Assembly (NCBI GenBank): GCA_030424865.1 | Contig: JAUHVR010000027.1 | Location: forward strand, 1-50,097 | Reading direction: 5' to 3' | Origin: Alphaproteobacteria bacterium | GTDB lineage: Bacteria > Pseudomonadota > Alphaproteobacteria > Rhodobacterales > Rhodobacteraceae | DNA length: 50,097 nt | Shown: piece by piece, positions 1 through 6,795 of the stretch | How the letters are laid out: the number at the start of each line of letters is the position of its first letter | Numbering within the stretch: the stretch's first letter is position 1 | Translations under genes and position numbers: made by a program | Notes under the pieces: generated by a model | What the model saw: the letters and a program-made list of their open reading frames with translations, nothing else | Databases searched by the model: none | Told to the model about the DNA's origin: nothing

Positions 1-108
1 TACATTGAGCTATTCTACAACCCAAAGCGCAAACACACGAACAACGGCATGCTGTCGCCCGTTGACTTCGAAGAACGACAGCTCAAACTGGAAAAGGCAG
101 GCGTCTAG
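1..108 (+). CDS. IS3-family transposase OrfB, C-terminal fragment (5' part outside window)
   Basis: Frame 1 reads through from the window edge to a TAG at 106-108. The peptide contains YNPKRKHTNNGMLSPVDFE, the characteristic end of the DDE integrase domain of IS3-family OrfB proteins, just after the catalytic glutamate region. Only about 35 residues are inside the window, so whether the transposase is intact cannot be judged. It marks the left edge as mobile DNA, and the following 850 bases are gene-poor and AT-rich. Confidence 0.85.
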   Translation, partial: YIELFYNPKRKHTNNGMLSPVDFEERQLKLEKAGV

Positions 109-126
109 GAAACTAGGGGCACCTCA
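1..126 (+). mobile_element. Right end of an IS3-family insertion sequence (left part outside window)
   Basis: The first 108 bases encode the C-terminal tail of an IS3-type OrfB transposase. They are followed by a short tail ending ACTAGGGGCACCTCA at 126. Read on the other strand this begins TGAGGTGCCCCTAGT, which matches the TGA-plus-CCCC style of IS3-family terminal inverted repeats. I place the element end at 126 by this resemblance; the other terminus and the target duplication are not visible. Confidence 0.65.
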
Positions 127-128
127 AT

Positions 129-156
129 GAGGCTGTCTTGAGACAGCCTCTTTTCT
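129..156. terminator. Hairpin with T-rich tail just outside the IS3 end
   Basis: GAGGCTGTCT (129-138) pairs perfectly with AGACAGCCTC (141-150), and a TTTTCTT tract follows. This is a typical rho-independent terminator for transcription leaving the insertion sequence rightwards. Because the hairpin starts 2-3 bases after the proposed IS end it belongs to the flanking DNA or overlaps the target site. Confidence 0.6.
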
Positions 157-199
157 TATTTAAGTTTCCTGCATCATTCATAAATAAAGATGGGTCCCC

Positions 200-574
200 A
201 TGAACTTGAAGACTTTGATGATGTCGATTTTCCTTACTGCCCCGGTTGGTACGTCAGCAGATCCTTTGATAGATTTGATTAAATCAATGGATGGTTTGGA
301 TAGGGAACGTACGGTACTACACCAGGTTGAAGTTGTTAAATTTGATTCCTGGGAATACTACGTGATCATCCAAAACCAAAAGATTCTAGCAACTATTGAT
401 TCTGATAAAGACAATCTTTTGGTCATCTGTCCAAATTCATTCTTGGAATATGGGAAAAAGGAACCTTGCATCATCAACGCCAAAGCTGAGTATAAAATTG
501 ATAGTGGTTTCCTTGGTGTGAAGTACAAAATAGATCTCTGGGATATCTCACCTGCTTTGGATTTGGGGGGATAA
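200..574 (+). CDS. Small exported protein of unknown function
   Basis: This 124-residue protein starts with a signal peptide (MNLKTLMMSIFLTAPVGTSA, cleavage probably before Asp21). The mature part has two cysteines near residues 79 and 92 and mixed charged and hydrophobic stretches with no motif I recognise. The ATG follows only a weak purine stretch. Codons are much richer in A and T than in the rest of the window, which suggests acquisition from another source, in keeping with its place beside an IS3 end. A palindrome (TGATCT-A-AGATCA, 614-626) lies 40 bases downstream. No function is assigned. Confidence 0.6.
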   Translation: MNLKTLMMSIFLTAPVGTSADPLIDLIKSMDGLDRERTVLHQVEVVKFDSWEYYVIIQNQKILATIDSDKDNLLVICPNSFLEYGKKEPCIINAKAEYKIDSGFLGVKYKIDLWDISPALDLGG

Positions 575-684
575 ACTCTGATCTGGACGTAAGATTCTTG
601 ATGTGAAATAAGGTGATCTAAGATCAGTATCGCGTTGATCCCCGTCCGCGACTGATTTTACCTCTTCTTCACATCGAGAGTCTC

Positions 685-852
685 ATGTCCGGAAAACTCC
701 CTCTTATTTTCGATTCAGTTCCACGCCCTCAGCAGAACAGTTATTCTAACACACTGGGTCAGATTGGTCTGAGACCTTCTCTGGTGGATACAAAGAAAGA
801 AAGTGTATCCAGAGCCTTTGAAGCCGAACAGCTTCTTACAGGGGCTGGTTGA
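685..852 (+). CDS. Possible 55-residue ORF or gene remnant
   Basis: An ATG at 685 opens a 55-codon frame ending TGA at 850-852. It begins MSGKLPLIFDSVPRPQQNSY and ends in a short amphipathic stretch. There is no clear ribosome binding site and no family that I recognise. It lies in the gene-poor stretch 575-970 and could be a decayed fragment of mobile DNA or chance. Listed because the gap otherwise holds no gene. Confidence 0.2.
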   Translation: MSGKLPLIFDSVPRPQQNSYSNTLGQIGLRPSLVDTKKESVSRAFEAEQLLTGAG

Positions 853-885
853 GGTAACCTAAACGGTCGCCGTGAAATAGCGAGC

Positions 886-914
886 AGCTGACATACTCTG
901 GATTTAGCTGACAT
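886..914. repeat. Direct repeat AGCTGACAT, 20-base period
   Basis: AGCTGACAT occurs at 886-894 and again at 906-914, exactly 20 bases apart, at the point where the AT-rich boundary gives way to GC-rich chromosome. Short direct repeats at two-turn spacing are common in transposase-binding ends, so this may be an old element terminus. Nothing else in 853-970 is recognisable. Confidence 0.3.
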
Positions 915-970
915 CAAACAATTCTATGAACAAGGTATCCAGAATGGGTCGGAGCCAAGAATGCGCGCCG

Positions 971-1957
971 CTAGGCACCTGCGATCTCGGCAATATTGCC
1001 ATTGGCGCGCCGCTGGCGCACGACCTTGGGCGTTTCGCCGAAACGGTCGCGGAACCGCTTGGAAAAATGCGCGGGGCATTCAAAACCGCAGGCCAGGGCG
1101 ATGTCGATAAACTGAAGGGTTGATTGTTCGACCAGCCGCCGGGCGTGGCCCAGTCGGATGTTCAGGTATTCGTCCTTGGGCGTGTGCCCAAGATGCTGCG
1201 CAAAGAGCCGTTGCAACTGCCTGTCCGAAACCCCGGTCAACCCGGCGATCTGAGGCACGGACAGAGGATCGGCGATGTGGTCGTGCATCAGCTTCAGTGC
1301 GCTCAGAACCACCCGGTTCTGAACATTGTAGGTCTCGACAAAGTTCTGGGTCTGCGGATCCTCTGCCTCGCGCACCCAGGTGTGGATCAGCCAGTCGTTG
1401 ACCCGCTTGGCGGCCTCGGCACCGTGGTCGCGGGTGATGATCGCGCTCATCATGTCCAGCGCCGCCACGCCACCCGCGCAGGTGTAGCGGTCGCGGTCGA
1501 TCACATAGATCGAGCGTTCGATCAGCAGCGTGTCCGAGACCTGGCGCAACACGTCGCGGTGGTCCCAGTGCACAGTGAAGCGACGGTTCGTCATAACGCC
1601 GGCTCGGGCCAGCAGGACTGGTCCACCCGAAATACCGCCAAGCGCCACACGCCGCGCGTTCAGCATCTTCAGATAGCGGTCCAGCGCGGGCATTTTCATC
1701 AGCGCCGGGTTGCCTGCCGCCGCAACAAAGACAAGGTCAAAGTCATGACCCGCCTGATCCAGATAGGGCCCGTCGAACGCGGCGCCGGCAGTGGCGCGCA
1801 CGGTGCCGGGCTCGGCCTGGATGAAGGTGATGTCATAGGCCGGGGCCGCAAGCAGGGTGTTCGCGGCGCGCATGGGTTCGACCAGGCTGGCAACCGACAT
1901 CAGCGAAAACCCCGGCGTCAGGATCACGCCGATCCGTTTTTGGCTGGGCTGGGTCAC
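971..1957 (-). CDS. GlxA-family transcriptional regulator (DJ-1/PfpI-like domain plus AraC HTH)
   Basis: The N-terminal half is a DJ-1/PfpI-like fold with the LTPGFSLMSVASLVEPMR segment and the nucleophile-elbow region reading GGISGGPVLLARAG, where catalytic members have cysteine. It is therefore probably a ligand sensor and not an enzyme. The C-terminal 100 residues are an AraC double helix-turn-helix (LSVPQIAGLTGVSDRQLQRL, then the ACGFECPAHFSKRFRDRFG signature). The GTG at 1957 has GGAG five bases upstream and gives 328 residues; another in-frame GTG at 2020 would add 21 residues but lacks a ribosome site. It lies 121 bases downstream of, and on the same strand as, the PLP enzyme gene, and may control that gene and the divergent operon from 3251. 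Confidence 0.85.
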   Translation of the reverse strand: MTQPSQKRIGVILTPGFSLMSVASLVEPMRAANTLLAAPAYDITFIQAEPGTVRATAGAAFDGPYLDQAGHDFDLVFVAAAGNPALMKMPALDRYLKMLNARRVALGGISGGPVLLARAGVMTNRRFTVHWDHRDVLRQVSDTLLIERSIYVIDRDRYTCAGGVAALDMMSAIITRDHGAEAAKRVNDWLIHTWVREAEDPQTQNFVETYNVQNRVVLSALKLMHDHIADPLSVPQIAGLTGVSDRQLQRLFAQHLGHTPKDEYLNIRLGHARRLVEQSTLQFIDIALACGFECPAHFSKRFRDRFGETPKVVRQRRANGNIAEIAGA

Positions 1958-2078
1958 GGTCGCTCCGATCTGCAAAACTGGGATATCTGCTGCAAGGCTG
2001 TGCAGTGGGGCCTTCTGCACCCGGCGAGTTTACACCGCGGTTGCGTGCCTCGCAAACAAGGTTCCGGCACGCCGCATG

Positions 2079-3101
2079 TCATTCCGGCGGTGCCAGCCCG
2101 AGCTTCGCGCGGATCTCGGTTTCATATGCGAAAAAGCTGGCCAGCCCGCCGGTGTGCCAAAAGCACACGCGCGCACCTTTCGCGATCGTGCCATCGGCGA
2201 TCAAGGCAGGCACGGCGGCAAAGACCTTGGCGGTATAGACGGGGTCCAGCATCAGTCCTTCCATCCGGGCCATGCTCTCGATGGCGGATTTTGCGGGTGG
2301 TCCGATCTGGCCATAGCCGGGCGCAAGAGCGCCGTCCCAAACGGTGATGTCGGTCTGCGTCGCGGGTGTCGCATCGGGCACAAGCTGCGCGATGCGACCC
2401 AAAAGCCGTGCGATCCGGGGGCCTTGCAAATCGGCGGCGCGGCGGACGCAGCTGCCGATCACCTGCGCAGGGCTTCCGCAGGCCCGCAAGCCCGCTAGCA
2501 GGCCCGAATGCGTCGCACCGCTGCCCGAGGCGACCACCATGACATCAAACCCGGCGTCCTGCGCCAAGACCTCTTCGGCGGCACGCATATAACCAAGGGC
2601 CCCCAGCGGAGGGTGCGTTTCGCCAAGGTGGATCACGTATGGCCGCCGTCCCTTGGCCCGCAGGGCGTCGGCATGGTCGTTCAGGGCCCGGTCAGCGCCG
2701 GCCTCGTCCTCGCCTTCGGGATAGGTGATGATCTCGGCGCCCAGGATCTGGTTCAACAGCACGTTGCCCGAGTGGCGGTACTGGTCATCCATATCCGCAA
2801 CGCGGTCTTCCAGCTGCACGACGGCACGCATCCCAAGCGCATTGGCGCAGGCCGCTGCCGTGCGGACAAAGTTCGACTGGACCGCGCCGGTGATCAGGAT
2901 GGTGTCCGCCCCCTGTGCCTGCGCCGCGCCCAGGTAGAACTCGAGCTGCCGCGCCTTGTTGCCGCCAAAGGACGGGCCCGCAAGGTCATCGCGCTTGATC
3001 CAGAGGTCGATGCCCAGATGGTCGGACATCCTGTTCAGCCGATGCAGCGGCGTCGGTTGCGGCACCAGGGTGGCGCGGGCAAAGGTGTTCAGAAGCGTCA
3101 T
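2079..3101 (-). CDS. PLP-dependent D-cysteine desulfhydrase / ACC deaminase-family enzyme
   Basis: This 340-residue tryptophan-synthase-beta-fold enzyme carries PTPLHRL near the N-terminus, the PLP-lysine motif GGNKARQLEF, the TGAVQSNFVR segment and a phosphate-binding SGSGATHSGL loop. Family members eliminate sulfide or sulfite and ammonia from D-cysteine or L-cysteate, or open the ACC ring. The sequence does not decide which. The ATG at 3101 matches the usual N-terminus and has GAGGTG just upstream; an earlier ATG at 3131 is possible. It is divergent from the dehydrogenase operon starting at 3251, with the GlxA-type regulator gene downstream, so the three units may share a 149-base control region. 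Confidence 0.8.
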   Translation of the reverse strand: MTLLNTFARATLVPQPTPLHRLNRMSDHLGIDLWIKRDDLAGPSFGGNKARQLEFYLGAAQAQGADTILITGAVQSNFVRTAAACANALGMRAVVQLEDRVADMDDQYRHSGNVLLNQILGAEIITYPEGEDEAGADRALNDHADALRAKGRRPYVIHLGETHPPLGALGYMRAAEEVLAQDAGFDVMVVASGSGATHSGLLAGLRACGSPAQVIGSCVRRAADLQGPRIARLLGRIAQLVPDATPATQTDITVWDGALAPGYGQIGPPAKSAIESMARMEGLMLDPVYTAKVFAAVPALIADGTIAKGARVCFWHTGGLASFFAYETEIRAKLGLAPPE

Positions 3102-3250
3102 GTCACCTCGGGGTTCATCGTTCGGTGCCAATCCTGCGAGGTTTCAGGGACCGAGGCAATGATGGCATTTTGTAAGTTTTTTTTACGATTTGGGTAAGGC
3201 GCAGGGGGTTTTCATGTGAACTGGCTTAACAGAAAATTGCGGGGTCCAAT

Positions 3251-3997
3251 GTGAGCACATCTGTCATGCCTGCCTCTGGCCCCACCTTGAGCGTTGCCGT
3301 GCATCGCGGCACGTCTGACGGTTCCACCCTGCGGGTGGATCATTTTACCGTGCCAGCGCATGACAGCCAGACGGTTCTGGATGTGGTCACCTGGATCCAG
3401 CAGAATGCCGACGCGACATTGACCTACCGCTTTGCCTGCCGGGTCGGCATGTGCGGGTCCTGCGCCATGACCGTGAACGGTGTGGCGCGTTGGACCTGTC
3501 GGACCCATGTCTCGAAGGTCATCCGGGATGGTCGGCTTGAGATCGGGCCGCTGCGCAATCTGCCGGTGATCAAGGATCTGGCGGTCGACATGGATCCGTT
3601 CTTTGACAAATGGGCGGCGGCTGGCGGCAGTCACGCGCCTACGGCCACGCGCTACGATCCCGTTGTCGACATCGATCCGCAAGCGCCCGAACGGGTCGCC
3701 GCCAACGCCGGGATCGAGTGTATCAACTGCTCGGTCTGCTATGCCTCTTGCGACACGGTTGCGGGCAATCCGGCCTATCTGGGACCAGCGGCCCTGAACC
3801 GGGCCTGGACGCTGGTCAACGACCTCAAACATGCCGACACGAAGGGTGTGCTGGATGTGGTCTCGGGTTCCGGCGGCTGCCACAACTGCCATTCGATCGG
3901 GTCGTGCACGGCGCTTTGCCCGAACGAGCTGGATCCGTTGTCGTCCATCGCCGGTTTGAAGCGCGCCACCACCCGGCGCGCGTTCCGGGGGCGCTAG
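3251..3997 (+). CDS. Succinate dehydrogenase/fumarate reductase-like iron-sulfur subunit
   Basis: This is the electron-transfer subunit (248 residues) of a respiratory dicarboxylate dehydrogenase-like complex. The N-terminal ferredoxin domain holds [2Fe-2S] ligands in CRVGMCGSC (Cys63, 68, 71) with a further cysteine in WTCRT. The C-terminal domain has CINCSVCYASC (Cys157, 160, 163, 167) for [4Fe-4S], and CHNCHSIGSCTALCP (from Cys210) for the third cluster. The start is a GTG with a weak ribosome site; an ATG at 3266 is an alternative. It ends directly against the next gene and leads an eight-gene operon. The B-C-D-A order and the downstream fumarase-like genes differ from a standard TCA-cycle sdhCDAB operon, so I do not call it sdhB. 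Confidence 0.85.
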   Translation: MSTSVMPASGPTLSVAVHRGTSDGSTLRVDHFTVPAHDSQTVLDVVTWIQQNADATLTYRFACRVGMCGSCAMTVNGVARWTCRTHVSKVIRDGRLEIGPLRNLPVIKDLAVDMDPFFDKWAAAGGSHAPTATRYDPVVDIDPQAPERVAANAGIECINCSVCYASCDTVAGNPAYLGPAALNRAWTLVNDLKHADTKGVLDVVSGSGGCHNCHSIGSCTALCPNELDPLSSIAGLKRATTRRAFRGR

Positions 3998-4324
3998 ATG
4001 CTGACGTTGCGCCTTTACCTTGCCCAGCGGATCAGCGCGATGCTGATGGTGCCTTTCGTGATCGTGCATCTGATCGCCATGATCTACGCCATCCAGGGCG
4101 GGTTGAGCGCCGCAGAGATCCTGGGCCGCACCCAGGGGTCGGCGTTCTGGTTCGCTTTCTACGGCCTGTTCGTGGTCGCCGCAGCGGTGCATGGCGCCAT
4201 CGGCCTGCGGGTCATCGCCGCCGAATGGCTGCGGCTGGCGCGGGGGCTGGACCTGCTGATGTGGGCCGCCGGGGCGCTGTTTCTGGGGCTCGGCGCACGC
4301 GCCGTTCTAGCGGTGACGCTATGA
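3998..4324 (+). CDS. Succinate dehydrogenase-like membrane anchor subunit, C type
   Basis: This 108-residue protein has three predicted membrane helices (about residues 11-31, 46-68 and 83-106). Histidines lie in the first two (VIVHLIAM and AVHGAIGLR), where SDH anchors bind heme b. Together with the next gene it should dock the flavoprotein and iron-sulfur subunits to the inner membrane and pass electrons to quinone. The ATG follows the iron-sulfur subunit stop with no gap, and the stop overlaps the next start as ATGA. The role is inferred from position, topology and histidines, because anchor subunits diverge strongly. Confidence 0.75.
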   Translation: MLTLRLYLAQRISAMLMVPFVIVHLIAMIYAIQGGLSAAEILGRTQGSAFWFAFYGLFVVAAAVHGAIGLRVIAAEWLRLARGLDLLMWAAGALFLGLGARAVLAVTL

Positions 4325-4662
4325 GGCTGGCGCAACGTTCACAGCCGCTTTGGCTGGCGCATGTGCTGCATCGCCTGTCGGGCCTCGGGCTGGCGCTGTT
4401 CCTGCCGCTGCATTTTTACGTGCTGGGCATGGCCATGTCGCAGCCAGAGCGGCTTGACGGTTTCCTGCATTGGTCCGAGGCCCCGATGGTCAAGCTTGCC
4501 GAATTCGGGCTGGTGTTTCTGCTGGCTGTGCATCTTTTTGGCGGGCTGCGCCTGCTGGTGCTGGAATTCCTGCCCTGGCCCGCGCCGCACAAGACATTGG
4601 CGGCGGGGGCAGTGGCGGGGGCCGCGCTGGTGTCGGGCCTGTTCCTCTTGAACGCGGTATAG
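4321..4662 (+). CDS. Succinate dehydrogenase-like membrane anchor subunit, D type
   Basis: This 113-residue protein has three predicted membrane helices. The motif HVLHRLSGLGLALFLPLHF near the N-terminus matches the SDH cytochrome b556 signature (H-R-x-S-G), and LAVHLFGGLR supplies another heme-ligand candidate in helix 2. The start codon overlaps the previous stop by four bases (ATGA), so translation is coupled. The flavoprotein gene begins three bases after its stop. Having two anchors with heme histidines suggests a quinone-linked respiratory enzyme and not a soluble fumarate reductase. Confidence 0.78.
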   Translation: MRLAQRSQPLWLAHVLHRLSGLGLALFLPLHFYVLGMAMSQPERLDGFLHWSEAPMVKLAEFGLVFLLAVHLFGGLRLLVLEFLPWPAPHKTLAAGAVAGAALVSGLFLLNAV

Positions 4663-4665
4663 GCC

Positions 4666-6408
4666 ATGCAGCTCGACCGACACGACACCGATATCCTGAT
4701 CCTTGGCTCTGGAGGGGCCGGGCTGTTTGCTGCGCTGCACGCGCTGCAAAGCGCGCCGCAGGGCACCAAGGTGACACTGGCCGTCAAGGGGCTGATCGGC
4801 AAATGTGGCTGCACGCGCATGGTGCAGGGCGGCTACAACGTCAGCCTTGGCCCCGGCGACAGTGTCGAGCGGCACTTCATGGACACGATCCACGGCGGCA
4901 AGTGGCTGCCAGATCAGGACATGGCCTGGAAGCTCTGCCAGCTTGCGCCCGAACGGGTGCGCGAGCTTGAGAACGAGATCGGCTGTTTCTTTGATCGCAA
5001 CCCTGACGGCACGCTGCACCACAAGGCCTTTGCTGGGCAGACGGCGGACCGTACGGTGCACAAGGGCGACCTGACGGGGATCGAGATCATCAACCGTCTG
5101 ATGGAACAGGTCCTGCGCCGCCCGGTCGAGCGCATGCAGGAACACCGTGCCGTGGGGCTGATCCCCACGCGGGACGGCGCGGCGTTGGCGGGCGTTCTGA
5201 TGATCGACATGCGCACGGGCGGCTTTCGCTTTGTCCGGGCCAAGGCGGTGATCATGTGCACCGGCGGCGGGCCGACGATGTACAAATACCACACGCCCAG
5301 CGGCGACAAGACGATGGACGGGCTGGCCATGGCCTTGCGCGCCGGGCTGCCGTTGCGCGACATGGAGATGGTGCAATTCCACCCCACGGGTCTTTTGGCC
5401 GGGGCGCACACGCGGATGACCGGCACCGTGCTCGAAGAGGGGTTGCGCGGGGCAGGAGGGCAGCTGCTGAACCACGCGGGCCAGCGCTTCATGTTCGACT
5501 ACGACGCCAAAGGCGAGCGCGCCACCCGCGATGTGGTCAGCCGGGGCATCTATGCCGAGATGCGCAAGGCCAATGATCCGGAGCAAGAGGGCGTGTTCAT
5601 CTCGATGGCGCATCTGGGCCCCGAGAATGTCGCGCAAAAGTTCAAGGGCATGGTCAAGCGCTGCGCCGATTGCGGCTTTGATCTGGCGGGCGGCAAGGTC
5701 GAGGTGGTACCGACGGCGCATTACTTCATGGGCGGCGTGGTGGTCGACCCCGACACCCGCACCGCGATGGAGGGGCTTTATGTGGCGGGCGAGGATGCAG
5801 GCGGCGCCCATGGCTCGAACCGTTTGGGCGGCAACGGGGTTGCGAATTCGACGGTGTTTGGCGGCGTCGCGGGGGACACCGTCGGTGCCGAGATCGGCAA
5901 GCTGAGCCTGCGCGACCCGGATGATGCGATCCTGCAGGCCGAACTGGCGCGGGCCTGCCACCCCTTTGGCCAAACGCCGGGTCACGTGCAGACCTTGCGC
6001 AACCACCTGCAAGAGGCCATGTGGGACCATGTTGGCGTGATGCGAACGCAAACCGGGTTGACGCGCGGGGTGGCGCAGGTCGCGGACCTGAAGGCCGAGT
6101 TGATGCACTGCGGTGTCGAGGACGGATCGCGTGCCTTCAACCTGACCTGGCATGACTGGCTGAACATGGCCTCGCTCTGCGAGGTCTCGGATGTGATCGC
6201 CCGCGCGGCCCTGGCGCGCGAAAATTCCCGCGGGGCGCACTACCGCGAAGACTTCCCTGATCCCGGCTCTTTGGACAGCTCTTTTTTCACCGTCGCCCGC
6301 AAAGACGGCGACACCGTGAACGTGACGCACGAGGCCGTGCGGTTTACCATTGTCTCGCCGGGCGAGACGGTCTTGCCCGAAGGTGAACCGGAAACATTGG
6401 TCGGGTGA
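4666..6408 (+). CDS. Succinate dehydrogenase/fumarate reductase-like flavoprotein subunit, divergent at the FAD-link and substrate site
   Basis: This is the catalytic FAD subunit (580 residues). The Rossmann motif is GSGGAG (14-19). Conserved active-site positions of the family are seen: FHPTG with His239, RDVVSR with Arg288, PTAHYFMGG with His352 and SNRLGGN with Arg386. Two positions differ. The histidine that links FAD covalently in SdhA/FrdA (S-H-T-x-x-x-Q-G-G) is Cys49 here (GCTRMVQGG). The usual T-E-G of the dicarboxylate-binding loop is E-E-G (257-259). A redox role on a succinate-like acid is likely; succinate itself is not assured. Neighbours are the other three complex subunits upstream and fumarase-like genes downstream. 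Confidence 0.82.
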   Translation: MQLDRHDTDILILGSGGAGLFAALHALQSAPQGTKVTLAVKGLIGKCGCTRMVQGGYNVSLGPGDSVERHFMDTIHGGKWLPDQDMAWKLCQLAPERVRELENEIGCFFDRNPDGTLHHKAFAGQTADRTVHKGDLTGIEIINRLMEQVLRRPVERMQEHRAVGLIPTRDGAALAGVLMIDMRTGGFRFVRAKAVIMCTGGGPTMYKYHTPSGDKTMDGLAMALRAGLPLRDMEMVQFHPTGLLAGAHTRMTGTVLEEGLRGAGGQLLNHAGQRFMFDYDAKGERATRDVVSRGIYAEMRKANDPEQEGVFISMAHLGPENVAQKFKGMVKRCADCGFDLAGGKVEVVPTAHYFMGGVVVDPDTRTAMEGLYVAGEDAGGAHGSNRLGGNGVANSTVFGGVAGDTVGAEIGKLSLRDPDDAILQAELARACHPFGQTPGHVQTLRNHLQEAMWDHVGVMRTQTGLTRGVAQVADLKAELMHCGVEDGSRAFNLTWHDWLNMASLCEVSDVIARAALARENSRGAHYREDFPDPGSLDSSFFTVARKDGDTVNVTHEAVRFTIVSPGETVLPEGEPETLVG

Positions 6409-6414
6409 GGATTT

Positions 6415-6795
6415 ATGGAAGGCATTGGATTGGAAATGATTATTGGCGTGGCGACCTCGGGGGTGGTGGCCTATGTCACGGCGCTGTTCACCGCGCGCAG
6501 CGAGGAAAAGCGGATCCGCGCCGAGCTGAAGCTGGAGTATTCGGTCGAGGACGCGATCATCCAGTTGCTGGACAAACAAGGGTGGGAGTTGCGCAGCTAC
6601 CAAACCATCAAGAGCCACCTGAAGGGGTTCGAAGACGATGAGTTGCGCAAGCTTCTGGTCCGGTCCGGCGCAATCTCGTTCCAGCAAAAGCCGGACGAGC
6701 GCCACCCGGATGACCCCAACCGCAACGACCCGGAAAAGCTGGAACGCTGGGGCTTGATGAAAAACAATCTGGAAAGGCTGCATCGCAAGACATGA
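6415..6795 (+). CDS. Small membrane-anchored protein of unknown function
   Basis: This 126-residue protein has one N-terminal hydrophobic segment (about residues 6-25). A charged helical region follows, then a segment LLDKQGWELRSYQTIKSHL plus GFEDDELRKLLVRSGAI that looks like a small winged-helix fold, and a hydrophilic C-terminal tail. The start is six bases after the flavoprotein stop, and the stop overlaps the start of the next gene by four bases (ATGA), so it is a full operon member. I do not recognise the family. It could be an assembly factor, a membrane-tethered regulator or an accessory of the dehydrogenase. Confidence 0.6.
   Translation: MEGIGLEMIIGVATSGVVAYVTALFTARSEEKRIRAELKLEYSVEDAIIQLLDKQGWELRSYQTIKSHLKGFEDDELRKLLVRSGAISFQQKPDERHPDDPNRNDPEKLERWGLMKNNLERLHRKT

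Noticed and set aside
2079-3101. Naming the PLP enzyme cuyA (L-cysteate sulfo-lyase)
   Set aside because: The family is right, but the motif near the lysine (PSFGGNKARQLEF) and TGAVQSNF differ from what I recall for CuyA, and no sulfite exporter gene is adjacent. The substrate is left open.
3251-6408. Naming the complex sdhBCDA of the TCA cycle
   Set aside because: Gene order, the changed FAD-link residue, the changed substrate loop and the downstream fumarase-like and methyltransferase genes all argue against the standard enzyme; only the family is assigned.
4339-6783. Minus-strand open frame of 814 codons opposite the SDH-like genes
   Set aside because: It is antisense to the D-type anchor, flavoprotein and small membrane protein genes, which carry clear motifs. 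Its product is an arginine-, histidine- and alanine-rich string typical of high-GC shadow frames, without any domain.
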